From Roseiarcus sp963806935 (GTDB taxonomy: Bacteria; Pseudomonadota; Alphaproteobacteria; Rhizobiales; Beijerinckiaceae): DNA of 64,000 bases. The notes under the pieces are model-generated. The model saw only the letters and a program-made list of their open reading frames with translations. It was not told where the DNA came from and ran no database searches. This document shows, one piece after another, positions 19,948 to 29,060 of this stretch. The stretch covers positions 1 through 64,000 of the forward strand of contig CAWEAT010000031.1 in the NCBI GenBank assembly GCA_963806935.1, in the 5' to 3' direction. Position 1 is the first letter of the stretch; every line of letters begins with the position of its first letter. Both the position numbers and the translations under genes were made by a program.

Positions 19948-20096
19948 GCGGCCGCCTGGGTCAACGCGGCCATGTCGAGCATTGTCGCCTCGAGACCTGG
20001 GATAATGTTCGTCATCGTCACGTCCTCGATCAGCGGGCGCTCATAGCCGCCTTCGACATCATTGTCGAGCGGTCAGCCAACTTGCGGCGGCTTCAT
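19944..20096 (-). other. Candidate small peptide frame upstream of atzG (in-frame TGA)
   Basis: On the minus strand a frame starting at ATG 20015 encodes 23 residues (MTNIIPGLEATMLDMAALTQ, then AAA) and ends with a TGA overlapping the atzG GTG. The same frame continues upstream through one TGA (20073-20075) to an ATG at 20096, which would give MKPPQVG, stop, PLDNDVEGGYERPLIEDVT and then the 23-residue part. The composition is protein-like. Either the short form is a real leader peptide, or this is a 50-codon gene with one nonsense base. I do not recognise a family. Confidence 0.4.
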
Positions 20097-20177
20097 GACG
20101 GCGAGTCCACAGCGACGACGGCCGAAAGCGGGAATGAAGCCAAGGCGGACCGCTTAGCGGCGGCTACGATCATTTCG

Positions 20178-21714
20178 TCAATGACCCGCCATGTGGCGGC
20201 CGATCGTGGTCCGGTCCGCGCCCGCTCCCTCGGTGAGATAGGCGACCTTCCCGCCCGACATGACGGCGATGCGGTCGGAGAGCTCGAGAATTTCGTCGAG
20301 ATCCTCAGACACCAGCAGGACCGCCGCGCCTCGATTGCGCTGCTCCATGATCTGGGCGCGAATGTCGGCGACCGAGGCGAAATCGAGGCCGAAGCACGGA
20401 TTGGCGACGATCAGAACGTCGACGTCTTCCGAGAGCTCACGCGCCAGCACCGCGCGCTGCACGTTGCCGCCCGACAGGTCGCGGATTTGCGTTTCGGTCG
20501 AAGGCGTTTTCACGTTGTAGCGGTCGATGAGATCGCGCGCCTTGGCTCGCATCGGCTCGCCCGAGAGCCAGAATCCGAGCCGCGACATCGGCGCCTTGTC
20601 GAACCGTCGAAACGCCATGTTCTCGGCGACCGACATGGTCGGCACCGTCGCGTTCTTCAGCGGCTCCTCCGGCAACCCGAAAATCTTGAACTTGTCGAAA
20701 TGATCCCTGATCGGTTCGAAGTCCTGGTCATGGACCAGGATCTGCCCGAGTTTGATCGGCCGCTGCCCGGACAGCGCCTCCACCAGTTCGCTCTGCCCGT
20801 TGCCCGACACCCCGGCGATCCCGACGATCTCGCCCGCCTGGACCTTGAGATCGAAGCCCGCGACGGCGTCGCGCCCTTCGTCGTTCTCGGCGTAGAGACC
20901 GGCGATCTCGAGCGTCGTCCCGCTCTTCGGCGCGGCCGCGCGCGCCGCGGAAGGACGCACGACCGCATCGCCGATCATCATCGCCGCCATCTCGCGGGTT
21001 GAAACGGCGCCGACCTTGCCGCCGCCGACGCGAGCGCCGCGCCGCAGCACCGTGAAGTCGTCGCAGAACGCCTCGACCTCGCGGAATTTGTGGCTGATCA
21101 TCGCCACGGTGATTTCACCGCGGTGCGCCATGTCGCGCAACAGCCCGAGAATTTCGTCCGCCTCACCCGGCGTCAGCACCGACGTCGGCTCATCGAGAAT
21201 GAGAAAGCGCTGATCAAGATAGAGCAGCTTGAGGATTTCAAGCTTCTGCTTTTCTCCCGCCGATAGGCTGGACACCGTCCTGATCGAGCGGCGCCCGGAA
21301 CGGCATCCGGTCGAGGAAGCTTTCCAGAGCCTTTCGCTCCTTGCGCCAATCGATGAACGAGGGCGCGTCGGCGCGGCTGACGACAAGATTCTCCGCCGCG
21401 GTCAGCGCCGGCACCAGCGTGAAATGCTGGTACACCATGCCGACGCCGAGCGCCTGCGCATCCTTGGGATTGCGGACAGCGACCTCGGTCCCATCAAGCA
21501 TGAGCCGCCCCTTGTCGGGAATGTAGAAGCCCATGATGCACTTGACGAGCGTCGACTTTCCGGCGCCGTTCTCGCCGAGGAGCGCGTGAAACGAACCGGC
21601 CGGAACCTGGATCGACACGTCCTGCAAGGCGCGCAACGCGCCGAACGACTTGCTCATGGCGATCGTTTCGAGCGACGGCGCGCGGGTCCCGGAAGTGGGG
21701 GCGGGAGCGGTCAT
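20178..21714 (-). CDS. ABC transporter ATP-binding protein, tandem domains (BMP-type importer), one indel
   Basis: Double-domain ATPase of the type paired with BMP-family binding proteins (nucleoside or purine-like substrates). The start is the ATG at 21714, overlapping the biuH stop (ATGA). The first domain has Walker A GENGAGKSTLVKC and Q-loop VYQHFTL. The frame breaks near 21278-21283. With one base removed it reads FRAPLDRTVSSLSAGEKQKL, i.e. the first ABC signature, then FLILDEPTSVLTP (Walker B). The second, degenerate domain has GVSGNGQSELVEAL and LSGGNVQRAVLARELS. Corrected length is about 511 residues. Last gene of the bmp-permease-permease-biuH-ATPase operon. Confidence 0.88.
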
Positions 21715-22388
21715 GGCAACGCCTCGATGAAGTCCGCCGAGCGGCCGACGGCGCCGAACACGCCGCCCTGCATCTTGACCATTTTGAGAGCGGCGAGATG
21801 ATTGCCGTAGTCGGTCGCGGCGCAGCAGTCCTCGAGCAGCACGCATTCAAAGCCGCGGTCGTTGGCTTCGCGCATCGTCGTATGGACGCAGACGTCGGTC
21901 GTGATCCCGGTGAGGGCGATGTTGTCGATGCCGCGCGTGCGCAGCATCAGCTCGAGGTCGGTGGCGCAGAACGATCCCTTGCCCGGCTTGTCGATGATCG
22001 GCTCACCCGGGGAAGGCTTGAGTTCGTCGATGATCTCCCAGCCGCGCTCCCCGCGAACGAGCACCTTGCCGCAAGGCCCGGGGTCGCCGATGCCGGCGCC
22101 GATCCGCTGCGACCGCCAGCGCTTGTTGGCGGGCAGGTCGGCAAGATCGGGTCGATGCCCCTCGCGGGTGTGGATGACGAGGTAGCCCTTCGACCGCGCC
22201 GCTTCGAGCAGCGCCCGGATCGGTTCGATCGGCGCGCGCGTCAACGATATGTCGTAACCCATCGCGTCGACATAGCCGCCCTTGCCGCAGAAATCGGTCT
22301 GCATGTCGATGACGATGATGGCGGTGTTCTGCGGCCGCCAGTCGCCGTTATACGGCCAGGGATAGGGGTCGGCGTCAAACGTCGGCAA
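21711..22388 (-). CDS. biuH: Biuret amidohydrolase (isochorismatase-like cysteine hydrolase)
   Basis: Hydrolyses biuret to allophanate and ammonia. 225 residues. The sequence follows BiuH of Rhizobium leguminosarum closely as I remember it (DADPYPWPYNG, TREGHRPDLADLPANKRWRS, IDKPGKGSFCATDLEL). Catalytic residues align with a constant offset of eight to the reported triad Asp36/Lys142/Cys175: Asp28 in VIDMQTDF, Lys134 in IIDKPGKGSF, Cys167 in TTDVCVHTT. Gln207 corresponds to the substrate-contacting Gln215. Placing it inside an ABC importer operon, with atzE/atzG and atzF alongside, supports a role in using biuret or a related ureide as nitrogen source. Confidence 0.9.
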   Translation of the reverse strand: MPTFDADPYPWPYNGDWRPQNTAIIVIDMQTDFCGKGGYVDAMGYDISLTRAPIEPIRALLEAARSKGYLVIHTREGHRPDLADLPANKRWRSQRIGAGIGDPGPCGKVLVRGERGWEIIDELKPSPGEPIIDKPGKGSFCATDLELMLRTRGIDNIALTGITTDVCVHTTMREANDRGFECVLLEDCCAATDYGNHLAALKMVKMQGGVFGAVGRSADFIEALP

Positions 22389-22397
22389 GGGATTGTC

Positions 22398-23315
22398 TCA
22401 TTTCGCCATCGACAATTCGCCCGGCATGTCGCGCGCCGAATGTTTGGCGCTCGAAGTCGCAATCATGATGCCGAGGGTGAGGATGTAAGGCGCGGCGTTG
22501 AAGAAATAATAGCCCTGGGTGATCCCGACCGACTGCAGCGACGGCCCGATCGCGCCCGCAGCCCCGAAGAGCAGCGCCGCGGCAATGCAGCGCAGCGGGT
22601 CCCAGCGGGCGAAGATGACCAGCGCCACGGCCATGAGGCCTTGTCCGGAGGACAGGCCCTGGTTCCAGGAGCCCGGATAGGAGAGGGACAGGAACGCGCC
22701 GCCGACCCCGGCCAGGAAGCCGCCGACCGTCGTCGTCATGAGGCGGACGAAGTTGACGGAAATCCCCATGGCGCGCGCGGCCGCGGCGCTGTCGCCGACC
22801 GTGCGGACGACCAGTCCCCACCGGGTGTTGCGCAGCGACCAGGCGATCAGGATCGCGAGCGCGATGCCGATGAAAAACAGCGGATTGACCTGGAGCGCGC
22901 TCTTCAGGTTGGCGTCGTCGGTCCAGAACCCCAGCGGGATCGAGCCGAGCCGAGGCGCGGTCGGCTGGATGTAGGGCTTGCCGAAGAAGAACGCGACGCC
23001 GACGCCGAACAGCATCATCGCGATGCCGACCGCGACGTCGTTGACCCGCGGCAGACCGCAGATCGAGCCGTGCATGGCGCCGAGAACCGAGCCTGCAATC
23101 CCTGCCGCGATAACGCCGAGCCATGGATTGCCGGTGTGATAGGACGCGGCGTAGCCCACCATCGCGCCGAGCACCAGCGTGCCCTCGAGGCCGAGATTCA
23201 CGCGACCGGATTTTTCGGTGAGACATTCGCCAAGGGCGACGAACATGAACGGCGTCGACACCCGGATCGCACCGCCGAGCATCGCGATGAGGACTGTGAC
23301 GACGGCCTCGTTCAT
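22398..23315 (-). CDS. ABC transporter permease 2 (BMP-type importer)
   Basis: Membrane component of the importer, 305 residues with about eight hydrophobic segments. GRVNLGLEGTLVLGAMVGYA is the typical loop of the BPD_transp_2 permeases that work with BMP-type binding proteins (NupQ/YufQ-like). It starts with an ATGA overlap on the preceding permease gene and ends nine bases before biuH, so translation of the block is closely coupled. Confidence 0.9.
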   Translation of the reverse strand: MNEAVVTVLIAMLGGAIRVSTPFMFVALGECLTEKSGRVNLGLEGTLVLGAMVGYAASYHTGNPWLGVIAAGIAGSVLGAMHGSICGLPRVNDVAVGIAMMLFGVGVAFFFGKPYIQPTAPRLGSIPLGFWTDDANLKSALQVNPLFFIGIALAILIAWSLRNTRWGLVVRTVGDSAAAARAMGISVNFVRLMTTTVGGFLAGVGGAFLSLSYPGSWNQGLSSGQGLMAVALVIFARWDPLRCIAAALLFGAAGAIGPSLQSVGITQGYYFFNAAPYILTLGIMIATSSAKHSARDMPGELSMAK

Positions 23316-24454
23316 TTGCGGTCCTGTCCGCTTCCCGGCCGGAAGATGGCGAAACGCCCGTAGAGAGTTTCCGAAGTCAGAAGAACCACGAAGATCAAAC
23401 CCTGCAACACCAGCACCGTTGCGTCGGGCAGATCCATCCGCCGCTGAATGAGGCCGCCCGAGGCGACGAGCCCGCCAAGCAGAATGGCGACCGCTGGGAT
23501 GACGAGCGGGTTATGGCGGGCAAGGAACGAAACAAGGATGCCGGTGAAGCCATAACCGGCGGCGAGCGACGCGTTCGCGCGGCCCTGGATCGCCGCCACT
23601 TCGAAGAATCCGGCGAGCCCCGCGCAGGCGCCCGCGATCGCCGTACAGGCGACGATCAGCTTCCCGACTGGCAGCCCCTGGGCAAGCGCTGCGCGAAAAT
23701 TGCCCCCGGTCACGCGCGCCGCAAACCCGAAGGTGGTGCGCGCCATGAGAAAATAGAGCGCAATGCACAGGATAATGCCGTAGGCGAATCCCCAGTGCAC
23801 CTGGGTGCCGGGAATCTTGCCGACCATATAGGCGTCGCCGATCGGCATGGTCGACGGCTTGTTGGGATTCGAGAGGTCGCGCAGCGCCCCCTCGACGAAG
23901 AAGTTCATGATCGCGATGCCGATATAGGTCAAAAGAAGCGATGAAATCGTCTCGTTGACGCCGCGCGCATAGCGCAGGAATCCGCTGACGCCGACCCAGA
24001 AGGCGCCGACGACCATCGCAAACACCGCCATGAGGATCAGCGCGACCATCGGGGGCGCGCGGCCGACCAGCGGAATGGCGAGCGCGCCGGCCGCGAATCC
24101 GCCGAGCACCAGGGCGCCCTCGCCGCCGATCATGATGAGTCCGATGCGGGCGGGAATGGCGACCGCGAGCGCGGTCAGGATCAAGGGCGCCGAGCGCTGC
24201 AGCGTATTCTGGAACGAGAACGCGGTGCCGAACCCGCCGCGCCAGACATAAGCGACGAAATCGGCCGGCGACTTGCCGATCGCGAGCAGAAAGACCGCGA
24301 ACAGCGCCGCCGCGACCAGGAGCGCGAACAGCGGAATGACGAGATATTCCGAGTTGACCCGCAGCCGATCGGCAAAATCGGATCCGGCCGCGCGCGACTC
24401 GGCCGGATCGACCATGGCGCGCGGCGCGCCGGTTGCCACAGGCGGATTCGACAC
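23312..24454 (-). CDS. ABC transporter permease 1 (BMP-type importer)
   Basis: First permease of the pair, 380 residues, NupP/YufP-like. It has a cytoplasmic N-terminal tail of about 35 residues, then hydrophobic segments starting at YLVIPLFALLVAAALFAVFL. The conserved loops IPARIGLIMIGGEGALVLGG and GVNETISSLLLTYIGIAIMN identify the family. An internal ATG at 24415 would trim 13 residues and is a possible alternative start. It follows the binding-protein gene after 20 bases. Confidence 0.9.
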   Translation of the reverse strand: MSNPPVATGAPRAMVDPAESRAAGSDFADRLRVNSEYLVIPLFALLVAAALFAVFLLAIGKSPADFVAYVWRGGFGTAFSFQNTLQRSAPLILTALAVAIPARIGLIMIGGEGALVLGGFAAGALAIPLVGRAPPMVALILMAVFAMVVGAFWVGVSGFLRYARGVNETISSLLLTYIGIAIMNFFVEGALRDLSNPNKPSTMPIGDAYMVGKIPGTQVHWGFAYGIILCIALYFLMARTTFGFAARVTGGNFRAALAQGLPVGKLIVACTAIAGACAGLAGFFEVAAIQGRANASLAAGYGFTGILVSFLARHNPLVIPAVAILLGGLVASGGLIQRRMDLPDATVLVLQGLIFVVLLTSETLYGRFAIFRPGSGQDRK

Positions 24455-24474
24455 CGGCTCGTGTCCGCCGAGCT

Positions 24475-25590
24475 CTACGTCGTCGACCCGACGACGCCCT
24501 CCAGCAGATAGTCCATCTTGTCGAGGAACGGATCGAGGTTGTCGTAGGTCTTGTCGATCACGACCTTGCCTTTGTTATCCTTGAGCGGCCCGACATAGAT
24601 CGGCTTCTTGGCTTTGAGGCCCTCGATCGCGGCGAGCGCAGCCTTTTGCCCCTCCGGCGTCGCGCCCGCTCCGAACGGCGTATTCTGGACAAAGTCCACT
24701 TCGTAGCCGCCAGCGGTGAAGTTTGGCAGCGTCTTGCCCTCGGCGAGGTCGGTGGCGTAGCCCTTGTAAATCGTGATCCACTTGTATTCGGCGCCGGTGA
24801 TGAAGCCCTTCGGCGCCAGCGGCGCCTGGCTCGCATTGTGGCCGCACGTCTTCACGCCGCGCTTTTCGCCGGTCTCGATGACGACCTTCGGTCCATCGAC
24901 ATGGCAGGTGATGACGTCGCAGCCGGCGTCCACCAAAGCGTTCGCGGCCTCGGCTTCGCGGACCGGCAGCGACCAGTCGCCGGTGAAGATCACCTGCACC
25001 GTCGCATTGGGATTGACCGAACGCGCGCCGAGCAGGACCGAGTTGATGTTGCTGAGCACGCTCGCGATCGGTTTCGCCGCGACGAACCCGATCTTGTTGG
25101 CCTTGGTCGAAAGACCGGCGGCGACCCCGTTCACGTAGTGGGCCTGATTGAGATAGCCGAAATAGGAGCCGGCGTTCTTCGGATCCTTGTCCTTGTTCCA
25201 GAGCGGCGCCGCGTGGCGGAACTGGACGTCCGGATATTTCTTCGCCAGGTCGACGACGAACGGCGTATAGTAACCGAAGGACGTCGCCAGAATGAGACCG
25301 GCGCCGTCGAGATTGATCATCGATTCCATCGACTTCGAAACAGCATCGGTTTCCGGGACGTTCTCTTCCTCGACAACCTTGACCCCCGGCACCTCCTTCA
25401 GCGACTTGATTGCGACCGCGTGAGCCTGGTTCCAGCCAAAATCGTCGCGCGCGCCGACATAGACGATCCCAACCGTCAGGTCGGCGGCGGCGAAAGCGCG
25501 CTGGAGCGCGCCAAGATCAAGCGCTGCTCCTGCCGCGCCCAGCGCGGCGGACTTGAGGAGAGTGCGCCGAGAAAAACCCGTTCCTGACAT
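24475..25590 (-). CDS. BMP-family substrate-binding protein
   Basis: Periplasmic binding protein of the basic membrane protein (BMP/PnrA-like) family, 371 residues, first gene of the operon. The N-terminus SRRTLLKSAALGAAGAALDL is a twin-arginine signal, so it is likely exported folded. The mature part opens ADLTVGIVYVGARDDFGWNQ, where the FGWNQAH segment is the usual nucleoside-binding entry. BMP proteins mostly bind nucleosides or purines. With biuH in the operon the ligand may be biuret or another ureide, which I infer from context only. Confidence 0.88.
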   Translation of the reverse strand: MSGTGFSRRTLLKSAALGAAGAALDLGALQRAFAAADLTVGIVYVGARDDFGWNQAHAVAIKSLKEVPGVKVVEEENVPETDAVSKSMESMINLDGAGLILATSFGYYTPFVVDLAKKYPDVQFRHAAPLWNKDKDPKNAGSYFGYLNQAHYVNGVAAGLSTKANKIGFVAAKPIASVLSNINSVLLGARSVNPNATVQVIFTGDWSLPVREAEAANALVDAGCDVITCHVDGPKVVIETGEKRGVKTCGHNASQAPLAPKGFITGAEYKWITIYKGYATDLAEGKTLPNFTAGGYEVDFVQNTPFGAGATPEGQKAALAAIEGLKAKKPIYVGPLKDNKGKVVIDKTYDNLDPFLDKMDYLLEGVVGSTT

Positions 25591-25864
25591 TACTGACGTC
25601 CTTATGCTCTAGGCTTACGCGGAAGCCGCGCCAAATCCCCGAGCCTCGCTTTTTGCAAACTCCGTGCCGCCCGGTCCTCCTTGACCTCACTGGGGTTTAA
25701 CGCCTCATCTTTTGGCGCGGCGCCCGATTGTTGAGCGTGCGCGCCTAGCTTTTCCGCCGCGCCTGGGTCTGGCTCAGGCAATTGCCACGACGCTGAATTT
25801 GCCCGGCTCTTGCTTTCGTTGGATGCTGACCGCTACGACGCCGCTGGCAAGGGACTGGAACGGC
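25591..25864. other. Divergent control region between the importer operon and atzF
   Basis: 274 bases separating two divergent units, so it should carry both promoters. It holds TTGACC at 25681-25686 and AT-rich stretches near 25645-25725. I cannot match a full promoter or a known riboswitch, and the guanidine and TPP types were looked for by eye without success. Confidence 0.4.
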
Positions 25865-27643
25865 ATGACCGCCACGATCGGAACGCTTCTCGCCGCTCAT
25901 GTCGCGGGCAAGCCGCTGACGGCGACGATCGAAGAAACCTACGATCGCATCGCCGCCCACGACGATCCGGCGCTTTTTGTCGCTGTCCGCCCGAAAGCAG
26001 AGGCTCTGGCGATTGCAGCGCGCCTCGAGGCGTCGGGATCGGCGGGGAAACCCCTCTACGGCGCGCCATTCGTCGTCAAGGACAACATCGATGTCGCCGG
26101 CCTGCCGACGACGGCGGCCTGTCCGGCATTCGCCTATCGCCCCGAGCGTTCGGCGTTCGTCGTCGAGCGGCTCGAGCGCGCCGGCGCAATCGTCATCGGC
26201 AAGACCAATCTCGATCAGTTCGCGACCGGGCTGGTCGGGATACGCTCGCCCTACGGCGTTCCGCGCAATGCGCTGCGCTCGGATCTCATTCCCGGCGGAT
26301 CGAGCTCCGGCTCGGCGACCGCGGTCGGCGCGGGCCTCGTTCCGTTCTCGCTCGGCACCGACACGGCGGGATCGGGCCGCGTGCCGGCGGCGCTCAACGG
26401 CATTGTGGGCTTAAAGCCTTCGCTCGGGGCTCTGTCCGCCTCCGGCGTCGTCCCTGCCTGCCGCACGCTCGACACCGTCTCGATCTTCGCCCGCGACGTC
26501 GCCGACGCCTTCTTTGTCTATCGCGAGGCAATCGCGTTCGACGAGCGCGACGCTTACAGCCGCGCATTCCGCGAGCCGGCGCTTTCGGCGTTTCCGAGCG
26601 GGATCCGGCTTGGCGTTCCCCGCCTGGACCAGCTTCAGTTTTTCGACGACAAGGATGCGGCAACCGCCTTCTCGCAAGATGTTGCGCTCGCAAAATCGCT
26701 CGGCGCCCGTATCGTCGAGTTCGATTTCGAACCTTTCGCCGAGGTCGCCCGCGCGCTCTATGACGGTCCGTGGGTCGCCGAGCGCTACGCGGCGGTGAAG
26801 ACGCTGATCGAGAGCAATCCCGAGGCGTTCCATCCCGTCACCCGCGCGATCATCGAAAGCGCGCGGAAGTTCGACGCGGTCGCGGCCTTCGAGGCGTTCT
26901 ATCGGCTCGCCGACCGGAAGCGGCAAACAAGTCGGGCCTGGTCGGATTTCGACGTGATGCTCGTTCCAACGATGCCGCGTTTCTATACGGTCGCCGAAGT
27001 GGAGGCTGATCCGGTCCGGCTCAATTCCAGGCTTGGAACCTACACCAATTTCGTCAACCTGCTCGATCTGTGCGCAATTGCTGTTCCTGCCGGCGTTCGA
27101 GGCGACGGTCTGCCGTCGAGCGTGACCCTGATCGCGCCGTCGGGCGCGGACGGGCTTATCGCCGGTCTCGCCGCGGCGGTCCACGCGCGCTCAGGCGGGC
27201 CGGCCAAAGCTGCTGCTTCGGCTGGCCCGCGAGCGGGCGCTGGCGCGCAAGGGGAGCGGATCGAAATCGCGGTCCTGGGCGCGCATCTTACCGGGCTGCC
27301 GCTCAATCGCGAGCTCGTCGATCTCGGCGCGTCGTTTTCGCGCGAAGTCGAGACGACGCCCGACTATCGCCTGTTTGCGCTACCCGGTTCGGCTCCAGCC
27401 AAACCGGGACTGCTCAGGGTCGCCGACGGCGCAGGCTCAGCGATCAAGGCCGAGGTCTGGACGCTCGACCGCGCCGGCTTCGGCGACTTCGTGGCCCAAA
27501 TCCCCGCGCCGCTCGGCATCGGGACGATCCGGCTCAATGACGGCGGGTCGGTGAAAGGATTTCTGGTCGAGGCCGAGGCGGTCAAAGCGGCGGAGGATGT
27601 TTCGCGCTTCGGCGGCTGGCGCGCCTATCTCGCCTCCCGCTGA
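25865..27643 (+). CDS. atzF: Allophanate hydrolase
   Basis: Two-domain enzyme that releases ammonia and carbon dioxide at the last step of biuret/cyanuric acid or urea-amidolyase breakdown. With the ATG at 25865 (MTATIGTLLAAHVAGKPL) it has 592 residues, close to AtzF of Pseudomonas sp. ADP (about 605). The amidase triad is present: Lys72 (FVVKDNID), Ser146 in GGSSSGS, Ser170 in GTDTAGSGRVPA. The C-terminal AtzF-type domain begins near ERIEIAVLGAHLTGLPLN. An alternative ATG at 25823 would add 14 residues. It is transcribed away from the biuH importer operon and towards the creatininase gene. Confidence 0.93.
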   Translation: MTATIGTLLAAHVAGKPLTATIEETYDRIAAHDDPALFVAVRPKAEALAIAARLEASGSAGKPLYGAPFVVKDNIDVAGLPTTAACPAFAYRPERSAFVVERLERAGAIVIGKTNLDQFATGLVGIRSPYGVPRNALRSDLIPGGSSSGSATAVGAGLVPFSLGTDTAGSGRVPAALNGIVGLKPSLGALSASGVVPACRTLDTVSIFARDVADAFFVYREAIAFDERDAYSRAFREPALSAFPSGIRLGVPRLDQLQFFDDKDAATAFSQDVALAKSLGARIVEFDFEPFAEVARALYDGPWVAERYAAVKTLIESNPEAFHPVTRAIIESARKFDAVAAFEAFYRLADRKRQTSRAWSDFDVMLVPTMPRFYTVAEVEADPVRLNSRLGTYTNFVNLLDLCAIAVPAGVRGDGLPSSVTLIAPSGADGLIAGLAAAVHARSGGPAKAAASAGPRAGAGAQGERIEIAVLGAHLTGLPLNRELVDLGASFSREVETTPDYRLFALPGSAPAKPGLLRVADGAGSAIKAEVWTLDRAGFGDFVAQIPAPLGIGTIRLNDGGSVKGFLVEAEAVKAAEDVSRFGGWRAYLASR

Positions 27644-27711
27644 CCATTGCAGGTGTGCGGCTGGCCGCGTCCGCGCCGTTTGTCGAACCGCGATTGCTCG
27701 GCGAGCGCGGG

Positions 27712-28538
27712 TTATGACTGCGCGAGCGGCCCGGGCTTCAGCCGCGCCAGATCGAACGCCAGCACATCCCGCAACAAGGCGAGAAACTCGTCCGCTGCAT
27801 GCTCGGCGCAAGCTTCGCCCTTGGCCGCGGTGGCGTTCGCGGCGTCGCCTGCCGCGCCGAGCTCGTTGCAGGTCGCTCGACATCCAGCCGAAGCCGATCG
27901 GCTGGGTCACCCGAAGCTGGCGGAACTCCTGCTCGATCTCGATCGCCGCGCTGACAAAGTTCCGCGCTTCGCTCATCCGCACTGTCTTCGGCCTGAAAGC
28001 GAGCATGAGCGAGGTCTCGGCGTCGCCCGCATGGATGCCATGGGCGCGCTCGACCGCGGAAAACATGATCTGCCGGATAGCCCAGGCGATGCCAGCCCGC
28101 ATGGACCGCGAGCATGCGATGGCGGACACGCAACTCTCGCACGACCGCGTCGATGACCGGAACGTTGCCGCCGTGCGAATTCATGAAGATGAGCTTGCGG
28201 CATCCGGCGCGGGCGACGCTGTCGCCGATTTCGGTCCAGGCGCGGGTGACCGTCTCCATCGAGAAGGTCAGCGTGCCGGGGTATTCGGTGTGCTCGTTCG
28301 ACTTGCCGATCGCCTGGATCGGCAGGATCAACACCGGCATGTCGTCGGGAATGCGCTTGATTGCGGTTGCGAGGTAGCCCTCGTTGATGAACATGTCGAC
28401 CCCGACCGGCAGGTGAGGCCCGTGCTGTTCAACAGCGGCCACCGGAAGGACCGCGACGACCTTTTCCATGTCGGCGGCGGCGAAGTCGCGCCAGCTCATT
28501 TCGGCCCAGAACCTGGTTGGCAACATCGGCTTCTCCAA
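27712..28538 (-). CDS. Creatininase-family amidohydrolase, two indels
   Basis: Metal-dependent ring-opening or amide hydrolase of the creatininase/MftE family. The N-terminal half is intact from the ATG at 28538: VAAVEQHGPHLPVGVD supplies the metal-binding Glu, His and Asp, and NSHGGN the later motif. Two one-base insertions, near 28073-28076 and near 27867-27869, break the rest. Removing them gives IMFSAVERAHGIHAGDAETS and WMSSDLNELGAAGDA, then a stop at 27712-27714, for 274 residues. Within a locus for ureido compounds it could open a cyclic ureide such as a hydantoin- or creatinine-like ring, which is inference. It starts four bases after the RidA gene stop. Confidence 0.85.
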
Positions 28539-28542
28539 AGCG

Positions 28543-28929
28543 TCAGCGCGAGCGCGCCGCGACAGCCTCGATCTCGATCTTGAATTCGGGGCGGGCGAAA
28601 CCCTGAACGACGATCAAGGTGGACGCGGGGGGCGGATTGCTCACAAATTCGTCACGCACCTTCATGTAGCCGCCCAAATAATCAGCTGACGCGACATAGG
28701 CATTGAGGCGGACGAGGTCGCCGAGCGACATCGAGGCTTCGGCGAGGACCGCGACGATGGCCCGAAAGCAAAGCCTCGCCTGACTCTCGACGTCCTCAGG
28801 GACAACGCCGTCGTGGCCAATCCCCAATTGGCCGGAACAGAAGACAAGGCGCGCGCCGGCCTCGACTTCAACCCCATGGGCGTAGTTTGCGAACGGAGGA
28901 TGGATCGCTTTCGGGTTCAATCTGCGCAT
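28543..28929 (-). CDS. RidA/YjgF family protein
   Basis: 128-residue member of the Rid family, trimeric proteins that hydrolyse reactive enamine/imine or carbamate-like intermediates. The family fold is visible in SGQLGIGHDG, LVRLNAYVASADY and the C-terminal PASTLIVVQGFARPEFKIEI with the arginine of the substrate pocket. Rid proteins recur in pyrimidine and amide catabolic operons (for example RutC), which suits this place next to a creatininase-type hydrolase. First gene of a two-gene operon, divergent from the NMT1-type binding protein. Confidence 0.88.
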   Translation of the reverse strand: MRRLNPKAIHPPFANYAHGVEVEAGARLVFCSGQLGIGHDGVVPEDVESQARLCFRAIVAVLAEASMSLGDLVRLNAYVASADYLGGYMKVRDEFVSNPPPASTLIVVQGFARPEFKIEIEAVAARSR

Positions 28930-29060
28930 CTGGCGAAAGGTCTCCGGAGGGGCGCGAGGCGCCCTTGTCTTGCCCCCAGGTCGGCATCATCATGGCGCCC
29001 GCGTTGCAAGGATCGATTGCTGGAAATGTCGATTAAGGCAACTTGAGACGGGAGTGAACC

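Noticed and set aside
20073..20075. Selenocysteine codon in the small frame upstream of atzG
   Set aside because: No SECIS-like hairpin directly after the TGA and no known selenoprotein context; a base error or a true stop is simpler.
28930..29060. TPP riboswitch before the NMT1/THI5-like gene
   Set aside because: The conserved CUGAGA and ACCUGA elements are not present.
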